A stretch of 64,000 nt of DNA, from the NCBI GenBank assembly GCA_947579665.1, contig OX388345.1:32455849-32519848 (forward strand). Direction: 5' to 3'. The DNA is from Sympetrum striolatum (lineage: Eukaryota > Arthropoda > Insecta > Odonata > Libellulidae). Below the pieces are notes generated by a model. The model was not told the origin of the DNA. It did not search any database and was given only the letters and a program-made list of their open reading frames with translations. This document shows positions 13,001 through 24,905 of this stretch, in pieces. A program made the position numbers and the translations under genes. Within the stretch, counting starts at the first letter, position 1. The number at the start of each line of letters is the position of its first letter.

Positions 13001-15724
13001 TTTCGAGCGAAAACTGTAAAATTCAATTACCACGCATTGCCGTCTAATTATCCTAAACAAGCCCGCTCTATTTGGAAGGTAATGAATGAAATCAAAGGAA
13101 AAAAGTTCATCGAGGGAGTTAATTGAAGAAATGCGTCTTAAAGCAGAAAAAGAAGCCGGTAATTATCCTGTTACAAAGAGACACCTTACATTTGCCTGCC
13201 TTTTGAAATTCTGAGATTTGAATACCGAATTCCATTAACTGCTTTATGCGCAAATTTTAGGCATTTTTCGGAATTGAGTTTTCGTTATTTCACAGGTCAT
13301 CATTTGCTCATACGTCAGTATTTGTTCCTACGTAAGTTTTTCTTTGTATCTTCATTAGTTACAGCTCCTGCGTCGTTAAAGGTGCGCATAATGTTGCCGC
13401 TCTTGCGTTCACGTGAGTGGCTTAAGAAGTTCCCGCAATCCCCAACAGATAGCGGCACATGAGAGGCGGTGGACTTAAGACGTATGGGCGGCTGTAATGG
13501 ACACTTTGGAAGAGCCAATGAAGCATAAACATGCAATTCCGGAGCGAATTTAGAGGCTCTGGAAGCTAAAATTTCCCTCAAGTGAAAGAAAATCCATAGG
13601 TGCAAATGTCTGTATCATCATTGAGAGTTCGAAATTCTTCTGGAAACGTTTAACTCAGTTAAAACGTGGAAGTATCCGTTGAGCTTTTGATGCCCAATCT
13701 ACTTTGGTGGCTCATAATTCTTTCGAAGTTCTCTTTTGTGGGACAAAGGGATTTTAAGTGGTTTAATCAAAGTCAGATTTTGCGCATCTCATGAAAAATT
13801 ACGTATCCCTAATTTAGGAGAGCATAGTTTTAGCGGATATAAATTCGCCTCATCTGCGAGTACGGGATGATAGTCTCTCCATCCAGGCTTCTCCAGGCTT
13901 GAGATGAGGGGATGATGATATTCATGACCTCGGATCGGTTAGAGATAGCGTAACTATGTTACCAGCGCACAAAAACAAAAATGCGGTATTGAATCATTCA
14001 AGATGGCGTTCAGCTGATCGAGGAAAAGCCAACGTGAGACCATATTCGAAACATTTTTTGGCCATAAAAATAGTTGCCATTGAATTCTGATTGAGCGAAT
14101 CGGTGAGAATTGCATAATGATATCATTGCATCATTCTTTCGATAAAATTGTTAAGAATCCTTTTCTTTTATTGTTACCATATTTGTCCGCGGTGGAAATT
14201 GTATTGAAAAGAAACCTTTCTTTCTTTCTTTTAGGAATGAAATGTAGTTTACATTGTATTGATCTTCCTATAGTATTATTCTCTTGCTTTTTTGCTCAAT
14301 TTGGCGGTACAAGCTATTATTGTAATATTTTATTATTTGTAACTATTGGTTTCAGCACAAAAATTTGAACTGTCTATTATGCTGTCGTGATGATGCGATC
14401 ATGGAATACGGGATCATTTTCACTTAAGGTGTGCAGATGAATCCTTACATAACACATTTTAAGTGTCTTATTATGTTCACTAATTACAAAATCAAAACTT
14501 AGCTTTTGGAAATGAAGCTTCGTTTACCTAGGAAGATATAGCACCTGATTGAAACCTGAGGTGTTTATTTTTTTGCTATAAGTTACTTATTACATGTGCT
14601 AACTGTCTGAAATAAAAAAATATATTCAAATAGATCATGGAAGACTCAAATTGAAACTAGTTTAAAAATGCGTAGGAACAGTAAAATTGAACTCAACTTT
14701 AACTTCGTTTTCTTACTCTCCATTTCATTAGGAATGTGTCTGCGTGGATTAAAATTCGAACAAGGCGAAATTTTCTTCTTATATTTTTCCGAAGTCCTCT
14801 CTGTAACAGATAATGCGCATCTTTAAGAAACCTAATAAGTATGATCCAGGTAACACGTGCATCGATGTTCTAGGCATTGTTCGAACCCGCAACTTGTGCT
14901 TTTTGTTGGTGGGCATGATAAAAGCTGAGGTCGACTTTACTCGTCCAACTACTTTTGGAGGGGTGGTTCACCAAGATTTGGTTTAATGCAGGTATTTATG
15001 CGATAGTTAAGGCCCTCCACAGAGGGCTAGTAGAGTTTGATGGGCGGGCCCTGCGCAATAATGTGGTTTTAGGTCAGCCGGTGGATTTTTGTTTGCGTAA
15101 AAAGTAATGGAAATGGGAAACCCGTCATACGATATAGCCCCAGCGCAGTACAAAACAAGTATCGCGTCCGCATCGGCTATGCTGTTGCTCAAGTAATCGG
15201 TTCATACATGAGTGCTGATAAAGTTTATTAAGGCAGGTTTTGTTGAGTAGTCTGTATAGGGATACGAAGCATCGTGCACTAATTGGCTTTGAAATTTTCG
15301 GAATGTCCGTGTTTTACGATAAGCGAACTTTTATCTAAGCTTACCTACCAGTTAGCTTGCCGGTTATCTCTCTACTGTACTATTGAAGAAAAAGCGTTTT
15401 GGTTTGGGACGATCCAAAGCTAAGTATAATCGTTTTATATCAAAAAAACATTTTCATTAAGGAAAGGAATGTAATGTTTTCGTATTAGTATAATATAAAG
15501 CTACAGTAGTTGGACAATCGGTTTGTTGCTACTCTTCTAGCCATCCTGTTTTCAGCCAATCTTTTTATTCCCTCATCATTCCTTACTCCATACAATTCCT
15601 CACTCTCTATTCCAGTAATTCCTTAAACTACCACTCAATGTTGTAACATAAATCTGGGGCCATCTTTTATTCAATAATTTTTTCCAACACGTCATTGTTA
15701 AGTTTATATCTCATAAAAAATTCA
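7078..15724. other. Long quiet stretch, no supported gene
   Basis: This is the longest stretch with no recognisable element. On the minus strand near 7320-7713 two overlapping open frames of about 70 and 90 codons look protein-like in composition, but I recognise no family. CpG-richer patches lie near 12690-12900 and 14870-15200. Short frames elsewhere look like chance. Confidence 0.5.
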
Positions 15725-15762
15725 TGGTAAACAAACTTTTACTAGTAAAAGTTTGTTTACCA
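15725..15762. repeat. Perfect 38-bp palindrome
   Basis: The 19 bases from 15725 are followed immediately, with no spacer, by their exact reverse complement ending at 15762. The half-site reads TGGTAAACAAACTTTTACT. Each arm contains GTAAACAA, which matches the general forkhead-factor core (established consensus RYMAAYA), so two such sites face each other. It could equally be the relic of a foldback element. I see no flanking duplication. Confidence 0.8.
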
Positions 15763-18700
15763 AGATTTTTTTACAAGTTAAGAAGTACCATTATGTTAAC
15801 CCTGAAATGGTTTCGTTTTTATATCTCACATTTATCTTAGTAACATGGTGATTTTATTTATTATACTTCATTCTGGAGGACTTCTTGCAGATCGATTTTC
15901 ACTTCTTTCAGCCAAAGTTCAAGTGTTATTCCACTTCCTTGTCATTCACTCTCCGAAGGAATTCTTCATAAGCTGCCCTATTTGTATTTTTTATAATTCA
16001 TTATCATTGTATGCATACATTCATTATTCTTCGATAGCAGTACATCTCTATTACATATTGTTTTCTCTGTTTATGTTCTGGTCCGTACATCAATCAACTC
16101 TTAATGTAGAATCAACATTTGCAGTTGTGCTTTTGTGGAATGGCATCATACATGTTCAGGCCTTCCGATCTTACGGTAAAAGCGCATTCATTAAACAGAA
16201 CTTATGCGTGAGAAAATACTAGATATTATTTTTACCGTGCCTCCAAATGAATATTCTTCTGAAGCAGCTCCATCCAAGTTCATCTGAGTTGTATGGTCGC
16301 ACTGCCAAATAATTCTGTCTTGCCACTTCTATTCTTCGTGAATCGTTTTTGATGAGCTCTTTTCGTCAGATTTAATTTTGGAAAGGAATATCTAGTGACA
16401 GGATGTTCGATTGTTTTTCGGGTATTTTTTTTTTCGAGACGCGTTGTCATTGAATCGGAGGTTCATTCACGGTGACGATGTCGAAACCGATGAATCGGTT
16501 CGTATTCGCGGTCTGTCGGTGCGCGCGCGAGACTTGAAATGACTTTTTGGTCCGTACTGTGAAACTGGAGATGCTCGGTGAATATTCCCGCGACATTTCG
16601 ACCTTTTTTGTCTGCGGCAAACGAGTGGTTTATGATATTGTTGTCGGTGTCGCAAGATGGGTCGTGTTACAGTTATTACATGAAATTGACTCGTTTTGTT
16701 GAATTATTTAGTGCAAATTAAAGGTCTGTTTATGATTTTGGACATTTCTCCGTAAGTACTTGTACTTCTTCACTATTTGATTTCGTAGTAAAATGTATGT
16801 ATCCTTTTTCTCGCATTATCAGGGCGTTTATTCATATGCAAATGACTTGATATAAAAATTTTGGGATGAGTGTCTTGTCTTATTCATTTCGTTATCATGA
16901 TGGTTATGAGTTGATTTAAGTAAATTACAATGAGTGTTATGCGTCGTGGATTTAGTTGCCATGATGGATTTTGATCGGCAGTCTACAAAAAAAGTTTGAT
17001 CCTTCTCTTGTATAAAAGTTCGTGATCATGATTGCAGCTGCCAAATCATGCTGATTAATTATTCTAATACAAATTTGTCTACAATATAGCTCTAATTGTA
17101 AGATCATCTGCAAATAATGAGATGAAGACTTACTTCTTTGAATTATTTATAGGAAATCCCATATTTTTCAAATCCAAAGAAAGAAAATTGTAATTGAAAC
17201 TTATAATTTCGTTTTAATGTTTCAGATATGTTCGTTCGACATTCCAAACAAACAATTCTTTGTGTAAACAAGACAAAGCTAGGTATCAATCCTGTTTTGG
17301 AAGCAAGTATGACGAAATTTCTTTGCGAATTGAGTCATCATCGGGAATATTTCACGGTTTGCAAGCACGCGGCTTTTTTTCCTCACCCCCGCTCTCTCTC
17401 CCATTTGAAGAAAGCCTCAAATGCTTCCGTAACGTCCCCTTTTTCCCTTTTCTCCTTTGTTCCGGAAGAAATGCTCGCAGAAGAAATTTCATGACTTCAT
17501 CTGGGAGAAATGCATTCCGTAGAGTTACGAAATCGAAAGTAATTGTGGGAGAAATCAGATCGGCGGAAACAAAAAAAAAATCGAAAGTTTCCGCTGGAAT
17601 GAGAGAAGCCAGGGGGGGGGGGGGGGCAAATTAATTGGTTTGGTGGAACACTTTTACCGAATCCAGGTAAGAAGAAGGAGTTTGGGATTGCATTCTCGAT
17701 CTTATTTCTCCTCGAAAAAACTCCGCCAAAGCCGCTCCGCGTCGATAGATGCTGGAAACAAATCGTTTCTCCCGAAGTACGCGTTGCGTTTCTGCATTTT
17801 TTGCCCCGCGAATACCTCTCTCATTTCCCTTTCGAAGTCTCTCTCTAAACCGGTAAAATTGTGGGTTCTAAAAATCCCATAACCTACTTTTTGATCTCCG
17901 CTTTTGCTACCCTTTTTATCTTTTTGCGATGTCGGTAAATGGAATCTCTTATTTCGTTTCGCCGATCTTCTTCGATTCATCTCCAGATGGTTCCAATTTG
18001 GTATCGGTTCGAATTTATTTGTCTGATTTATTCTGTCTTCTCCCTAGGCTTTCTGCCCGATTTTTTGCCATTGAAAAGCTGTTTGACCTGCTTTATGTAT
18101 TTGTAGTTTTGCCATCTTTTTCTTAGTTTCCCTACTCTTCTTTTTCCACTTGGTTGTTTGCCTCTTCACATCTGAACTACTTTGATATTTTCTGTGCTAT
18201 TACCATATGTCTATCCCGCTTCAACTTGACATTCCTTTCTTATATACTTACTTTTCTTCATTCTTCTCAGCACTTTTTTATTAAATTTTTCTGTCATATC
18301 GTCTGAAAAGTTTAAAAACTAGTTAAATGATTTGAAAAGAGTGGAAAAGGAGCTATTTTACTTCTCTTGGATTGAGATAGACGGAGATGTGGCTCTAAAC
18401 TCCCTGAGTCTGCATACATACATTTAAAAACTTTCATCCTTTAAAGTTAATTTTTGTTCTCTGATTTGACCCCTCTGAGTCATTTTTGTTGGATTGTGCT
18501 CAACAAATCATTTCGCTTTATTGCGATTTTATCTTATTTTTAGTCATTTCAATACATTTTTAAGAAGAAATAGGCGATCGGATGTAACTTCTAAGCAAAC
18601 TTACGTGGAAAATCTATCTGGTCTAATTAAATCTAATCTAATCTGTATATGTAATGGCTTTAAAAGAGAAGAGAGAATTGTAAAATTTAGTGCAATTTTT

Positions 18701-18795
18701 TTCTCATACTCTGTCTCAAGAGCATGTGATCATACTAAATTAGGGATTCTCAAAACATGGAAACACACCTAAAATGCATTCATACTAATGATACG
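15763..18795. other. Non-coding stretch with CpG-richer patches
   Basis: A CpG-rich patch lies at about 16440-16660, including a CCGAT/ATCGG hairpin near 16485. A second, purine-rich patch lies at about 17330-17660. A GTAAGT at 16752 follows the first patch and could be read as a splice donor, but no exon can be proven. The 125-codon frame at 15845-16222 is hydrophobic AT-rich sequence with no motif. Confidence 0.45.
17612..17626. repeat. Poly-G run (15 G)
   Basis: Fifteen consecutive G residues follow a purine-rich stretch that includes a run of ten A near 17571. Such a run is length-unstable in vivo and in sequencing, so the exact count is uncertain. It also artificially keeps a reading frame open as glycines. 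Confidence 0.85.
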
Positions 18796-18798
18796 CTA

Positions 18799-18894
18799 AA
18801 GATAGGATATAGGATCCCGGTGGGAGCCAATGTGCGAAATGACCTAAGCTGTCGAAGCACTTTTAGCAATACTACTACTACTAAGATAGGATAT
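18799..18894 (+). mobile_element. SINE-A, 5'-truncated copy with 12-bp TSD
   Basis: The element body is 18811-18882. It is flanked by direct repeats AAGATAGGATAT at 18799-18810 and 18883-18894, a clean target-site duplication. It starts inside the 3' arm of the tRNA-like head (the CCCGGTGGGAGCC part), continues with the family's middle region (AATGTGCGAAATGACCTAAG, then a CACTTTTAGCAAT block) and ends in an (ACT)n tail. Comparison with the full copy at 55383-55520 shows that only the 3' half is present. 5' truncation plus a TSD and a simple-repeat tail is the signature of LINE-driven retroposition. Confidence 0.9.
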
Positions 18895-19473
18895 CCCTAG
18901 AGGATAAACGATGTATTGTTAACCCTGAAAAGGCAGCCTCAATTCTAAACAAAAGCGATGTAACTTGTTCTAGAATTTTCCTGACTAAGTTATTTCTTGA
19001 TTAACCAAACTTGATTCCACTCCTATTAAATTAGATTTCTAGAAATAAATGCAAAGTGAAAAGGATATTGCCGAAAGTTCAACTTTTATCGAAGGCTAAA
19101 GTTAAACGAAAAGTTTTGGAAACTTGTACAACTCACGTAGATAATTAAAATCGTATGGCGTGAAGGAAACTTTTGCTTCTGTGTGTTTCGAAAATCTTTC
19201 CAATAAAAAAATTTCATACCGACAGCATGATGTTATCATGTAGTCAGAATCAGCCTCGGAATTTAGGCGTCGAATTACTACTCATGTACTACAGAAAACT
19301 TACTTAAATTAGATGTCAGGTTCCTTCATGTAGTTTACATTCTTTCGTCAGTCCTTTTTCTAAGTATCAGCATTCTGTTCATATATTTTGTGTGATTTAT
19401 TTCCATTTTAAGTATACTAACTTTGGTATTAACTTTCGTATGCCCCACAACGTAATGGATAAATTGCCAGTTG
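18895..19473. other. AT-rich non-coding stretch
   Basis: No gene or further repeat is supported. Confidence 0.55.
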
Positions 19474-19700
19474 AATATTTATACACGGGCAATGTAATAT
19501 ATATTTTCCGTGATGTTATTCTTTACCCCAACACAAAGTGCAAACTTGAAAACTCTTCTATGTTCACAATGTTATGGGTACATTTCCAACAAAATATTTC
19601 TTCACAAGGAACGGGATATCTATTTTCCGTAACAGTATTCCTTAGCTTCATGACAAAGTTCAAAGTTGAAAAGGAACTCATTTATCCAGAGAATAAAATA
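19474..19700. repeat. Diverged tandem duplication, period about 119 bp
   Basis: AATATTT...CACRNGG..., TTTTCCGT, a T-rich block, ACAAAGTKCAAASTTGAAAA and a short tail occur at 19474 and again at 19593. The longest open frame in the window (139 codons, 19392-19811) runs through both copies. Its protein therefore shows a weak internal repeat, which reflects the DNA duplication and not a domain. I recognise no protein family in it. Confidence 0.55.
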
Positions 19701-21394
19701 TACAATCACGACCTAGGTTGTGAAGAGAGACTTCATCGCGAAGGAACAAGCAAGGCCAACAACATCTACTCGAAGAGGTTAAAGGGCAAGATTGGACAGG
19801 TGAAACGGTAGGGAATTTGAAAAAGAGCCGGTGAAAGATATAGAAAAGGTGATGTGGAAGAGGGCGTAGAACATTTCTAATCAAGGAATCAGGGGCCGAG
19901 TACATCTAAATAGATGATGGTTCCATCAGTTTCACCAGATAAAAAAATTATATGTAAGAAAATTTTGAATAGCTGATCCCCTCTGTATTAACTCACGTCA
20001 TTCCATTTCCTTTTCTCTTACATCCTATTTCAAGCCTCATAATTTCTGAATAAGCGTTGTCATAAAATTTGTCTGAGTTGCCTCCAATGGTTGTTTTCGT
20101 TTAATGTTTGAACTTGTCCATGACTTCCTCCGGTACCAAAGCGTTCCAGATCGCATCTAAGCAGGTCCTGCCGAATTTTAAAGAAGACGTGCGTTCTCCC
20201 GTTAGGTACCTAATGAGGTGAATGCAGGATAAACATAGGGCTCATAGGTTTCTTATGAATTATGATAACGCGGTCAAAAATTACGATAGCATCAGATAAC
20301 CCTACCCGGAAGAACTAACTGTTGGATGAAATATCTCGTACAAACAGCTCTTCCTAGAAATTCGTCTGTCGACTTGAAAATTTTTATTGGAGGAAAGCGT
20401 AAGGCAATCATCGGATACAATTAACATCTTGATCGCCACTCATGAGTAATTTTTACAACCTTTAATTGATTCCCCATGTTAATGTTGAGCCATCTCATAC
20501 CATATCCTCGTAACTCTTACTTTTTGATTTTCTCCCAGTTATATTGCCGAGGTTTCCTATCTGACAACGTTAATCGATCCATTAATTCTTCTTAATTTTT
20601 GATAGCCACTTTAGGAATTAATTCTCACAATTTATGGGGTTTTCTTCGCGTCACTGACTATGTAAATGGGTCCTTTTCTTTGGATGAAAATTTCTCTTTG
20701 GCTGTTTGTATCTTGATGAGCTGGCCAATCGTTGCGTCTTTTCCATGCCCTTTGTATGCTATTGTTGTAGCCATACAATTCGGTGTTTGATTTTCTTAGC
20801 TCATGGATAATAAATTCCATTTGATCAAAATTTGTCTCAACTAAGAAACTTTAAATCTATAATATAAAGGAATTCTATAGACCAGTTTTGGAATTCTATA
20901 TACCCCCTTCCATATGTCATAAAAAAGTGAATCTGAGACAAATTTTTTATATAAAAACAGAAATTATAAGAGTATGTGTAAGAAATATAGAAAATTAGTA
21001 CAACTGGAAGAAAGTAAATCAGCAGAAAGAGATTGGTTAAAAATCTGTGTTGTATAAGAATTCCGAATGGGTGTAAAAGGTGAACGTTCGTAAACAAAGA
21101 TATTATATCATATATGTCCATGATGAAGATGGCTTAATATTTCTTAGTTAGCTTGCATATTAACGTAAGCGATTGTAGAATATATTACACTAATATTCTA
21201 CTCACAAAAATATAGGCAAAGTGTTGGATAGAAAATAATTTATAACAATAATTTTAAATTTCTTTAGAGTCTAATTAATTAACACATTAATAATTCGTGT
21301 GATGAATACAATGAATGCCTTCATGAAATAATAGCATCTGGTCTTAATTAGAAGAAGTTTAGACCAATCTTACAGTTCAGCTTTCAAAGTCGCA
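19701..21394. other. Non-coding stretch, nothing supported
   Basis: AT-rich DNA with short frames only; 20840-21310 is especially AT-rich. Confidence 0.55.
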
Positions 21395-21490
21395 GAATAC
21401 ATGCCCTAACTGGGATTTGAACCCTGACGTGCCTAGGCTTGCTAACTAGTTTCTAGCATGCTAACCCCTGCTCCACCGAAGCTGGTTAAG
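21395..21490 (-). mobile_element. SINE-B (tRNA-like), copy 1
   Basis: Read on the minus strand, the segment has a Pol III B-box-like word GGGTTCAAATCCC (complement of about 21414-21426) followed by AGTTAGGGCATG. About 30-50 bases upstream is GGTGGAGCAGGGGTTAGC, which resembles an A-box region. The same B-box plus AGTTAGGG(C/T)ATG junction occurs at 29076-29170, so this is a dispersed family and not a single tRNA. The cloverleaf is decayed and no clear TSD was found, so the element borders are approximate. Confidence 0.6.
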
Positions 21491-24400
21491 GATAAGATGT
21501 TAAGTATCTATGTTAATTTTCTAATGATTGTCTAATATACAACAAATAATTTTCAAATCCAATTTTTAATGCAGTACATTTTCTTTATTTTAATTTAAAT
21601 CGATTGCTTAATTAAATTCCTAGGTTCTAAGTTTCTTGAAATCAAATACAGCATAATGCAGGTTCTAATCCGCTTTGTTGTCATGACCTATCAACCCTTC
21701 CGGAGTCCGTCTTGTCTTTCATTGCGAGTTTTTTGAATAACATCAAACCGTATAGAGCGTAAAATTAAGAAAACGATGTTCTTCAATTTATTCCTCTCCT
21801 CCTCTGTTATTCACTTGTTTATAATTTCCGGTAGAGCTCTTGATGGTTTTGAGTAGTGACATAAACATGATAATTTGACAAGGCCTGAAGGGTAAGCAAA
21901 GCTATAAATATCAGAGCGCAACTTTTATCGCCCCACGGCCCTTTCTCTTTCTCATAATTACGCATCTTGATTCTCTTCCCAATTCTCACGTTAAGAATAA
22001 TTTCGTTAACTGAGGTGTGGGATCAGTTGTATTCGCACGACCACGTACATCAAATCGCGGAACTTATTCCACACCTTTAAAGCTTGTCGTCGAAAGTGAC
22101 TCGATGGTTCAAAATCAAGTGATGTGATAGAATTATCTAATTGAATAATAGCGTCTGCATTTTATAACAGACTCGTTACAGAAGTGCTTTACTCTGGTGT
22201 AATATTAAAATATCCAATAGTAGTAAATGTATCTTCTCTATTGAGATAATTTTAGTGCTCGTAGAAATTGACCAACCGATTGCTTGCTCTAAGCTGAGGA
22301 TTATAAACGGTGTGTTAAAATCTTATTAGTTTCTAAGTTATTTCTCGTGGAGTGGATAATTTCGGATTATTTAATTTAAATTAATTTTGCATGGATGAAG
22401 GCAATACTTCCGACAATGTTTCACTCCATGGTGTATACTAAAATTACCGAACGGTATATTCTGATGTTAACTTCGCAATACTAGTAATTGTATCGGCTAT
22501 TTTTAAATCAAAGTTATAAATTAAAAATGTAGAATGAAATTTTTTTTTTAGTTTCTTCAAGCTAACTGTCTTAAAAAAATCTTGCAAATTTGAATAATCC
22601 TAGTCGCTAAAAATTCTCGCAAATCATGGTGTTCTTTAACTAGAAACTTTACATTAAGTTCTGAGTAAGTATTTGATGATATGTCTTAATATATTTATTA
22701 ACTACAAATGTTCAAATGTTTTAAAATTCTTCATTTTATGATACAATAGTTTTTTACTAGAGTTAGAGAAATCAGTCTGTTATGGTTTAGTTAGCTTTCG
22801 TCTTAGAAATAGGAGAAGTTTTGAAGGAGGAAGCATCTTCCTTCCAGTTCGATTTACCACAAATTTTCTCATTTTTCTTCATTCCTAAAAGTAATTACTT
22901 TCAAGAATCCTCAGCAAGATAACAGTTCGCTCCTATTTATCCTTAAATCATCGGTGAACTACCTTTTCTTTGAAGTTATATCCATCCCGAGATATCTCTA
23001 GACAGTCTTCAAATAACATCGCGGCGATCAAACCCTTCCTCCAAAACTCAAATTAAAATACCCACGAGTTTTTATTTTGATGAGGTAAGAGAACTGACTC
23101 CCGTGCTTCTCTATAATTATCTATCATTTAGACTTTTCGGGAGGGCGGGCCGAAATTCGGTTTCCCTTCTCAAGCACTCCCAACTCCCGATCGAGGAAAA
23201 GAAGGAATTCCCACCAACTTCTCGGTTTTAGATCTTTTTTATATATATAGGCGATTAAAAGTGGCGTTCTGCTAACATATCTACGCTTTTTTCAGCTAAG
23301 GAGATGCCTTTCCCTGAAATATATTTAGGTACGATACCTTGTTTATCGTCCCATAAGTGGGTCTCCAGTAGGATTACAATCTTTTTTATATCTTGAAACA
23401 TTAAGGATTAAGGATGCCGCTCGTCCTTTTTCGCGAGCATTCTTTCATCTTACGACCTTCCTTTTCTCCGTGTAACTGAAGGTAGGTCGTTGGGCGCAAT
23501 AATCTGGCAGTGAAGATAATGGAATTCTTAAAGGAAAATTCTAAATGTTAGAGAAAATATTTTTCGGATTTCGCGGACGGAAAGGTATGCCGGGAAGATT
23601 ACATTTTAATTATTTTCTCCGGCTCTCGTTATGGAATAATAAATATAACCTTCGGAGAAATGGTCTTGGAGGGAAGGGTATTTTTATTATATACGTATCC
23701 TTTTTTTCTTTCTTTATAGCTCATAAAACGTGATGATGAAGCTGTGCGCAAAAATATTTCTCTACCTGGAGATCACAGTTCCGCATTATTTCAGAATTCA
23801 CCGCAGGGAACCCTATTTGCTCAACGTTGGAATTGATTAGAGTTTTATGAAAGTGTGTTGCGGAGTAGCTACTCAGCGCTACTTAATTGAAATTTCACTC
23901 CATACGTGTGGCCTTTATTTGTTATAAGCGATTTATACGTATGACAAATTTACGCTGTTTCCTTTCGGGATTATGAAGTTAGTGTATTTTATTGTTTGTC
24001 ATTCTTCTTCATGTATATACCATTTTATTGCGTATTTCTAACATTTTTATCCATCTTTTTAAACATTTTGCCCCACTCCTACGTCCTTTTCAGGATTTTA
24101 CCGCGTTCCCAAAACCTTTTTATTATTCGTTTCATTTCCTCTTTATAATGCTTAAACCCTTCTTTTCTATCAGTACAAACTTACTAGATATACTCTTTCC
24201 ACAGTTGCGAGCATTATATAGGATTTTCTTGTAATCCAGTGCAAACACGTCCAGGTATCAAAAGTCTCCATAATTTACAATTATATTCAGTTTACGTAGG
24301 TGCTCCTGATTCAAAAAGCTTCTTTCCCGTGAAAATGGTGGCCGTACTATTTCTATTTTATTTAAGCCTACAGCAATTAGAAGAATTAGGAATGATTTTT

Positions 24401-24774
24401 AGCTTTCTTTTTTTCACCCATCCATATGCTTGCATGAGTCAATTTTTCGTTGTATTTTTCGCGGATTATTTTCTCTAATTAAAAAATACCATCGAAAATT
24501 TTAACTCAGATTTTTTATCAAAAAACTTATTTATGAACGAGTAATGATTTTGGAATGCTTTATTTTTCGGTTTGGAAACATAAATCTATCTTTTACGACG
24601 TACCAAGTAAAATTTCATTAAACGATGCAGATTCACGATTAACTTTGCGCTAATTCTTGATTTTAAAATACCCTTGCTTAAAAAGTAATGGTTTCGTAAA
24701 GTGCTTTAAAAAATGAGATAAAAATGAATATTTTAATTTGATACGTATGTTCCCAAGGAAAATTGGACATGAAT
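21491..24774. other. Non-coding stretch, nothing supported
   Basis: This is mostly AT-rich DNA. A GC-richer patch lies near 22960-23230 and a short (TA)n run near 23241. Frames at 23992-24478 are T-rich and hydrophobic by composition only. Confidence 0.5.
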
Positions 24775-24905
24775 TAAATTTGACAGGATTGGGATCAAAC
24801 CAGGATTCTCCACTTTCCGGTCCGGAGCTTTCACCAATCAAGCGATGTATCCGTAAAATTCGGAGGTGCTGTTTTTGAGAAACCCTGTGGGTGAGCGCAA
24901 GAGGT
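24775..24905 (-). mobile_element. SINE-C (tRNA-like), copy 1
   Basis: On the minus strand, a B-box-like GGTTTGATCCC is followed by AATCCTGTCAAATTT. Upstream lies CTTGATTGGTGAAAGC, which looks like a tRNA D-arm/A-box region, then an arm that can pair CTCC with GGAG. The stretch before it (to about 24905) is GC-richer and may be the element's 5' part. The junction B-box-CCCAATCCTGTC recurs at 36262-36290, which supports a repeat family. An 89-codon minus frame at 24650-24919 overlaps and is best read as a by-product. Confidence 0.55.

Noticed and set aside
15845..16222. 125-codon hydrophobic frame (+) that could suggest a membrane protein
   Set aside because: The hydrophobicity follows from T-rich codons (Phe, Leu, Ile, Tyr, Ser). 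There is no motif or splice context.
16440..16757. First exon ending at the GTAAGT at 16752
   Set aside because: A donor-like hexamer alone is common. No coding continuity or matching acceptor can be shown.
17260..17634. 124-codon frame (+)
   Set aside because: Its C-terminal end is kept open by a 15-G run read as glycines, and an overlapping frame of similar openness covers it. No domain.
19392..19811. Longest open frame (139 codons, +)
   Set aside because: It runs through an old tandem DNA duplication, has no recognisable domain and lies in AT-rich DNA; best explained by chance plus duplication.
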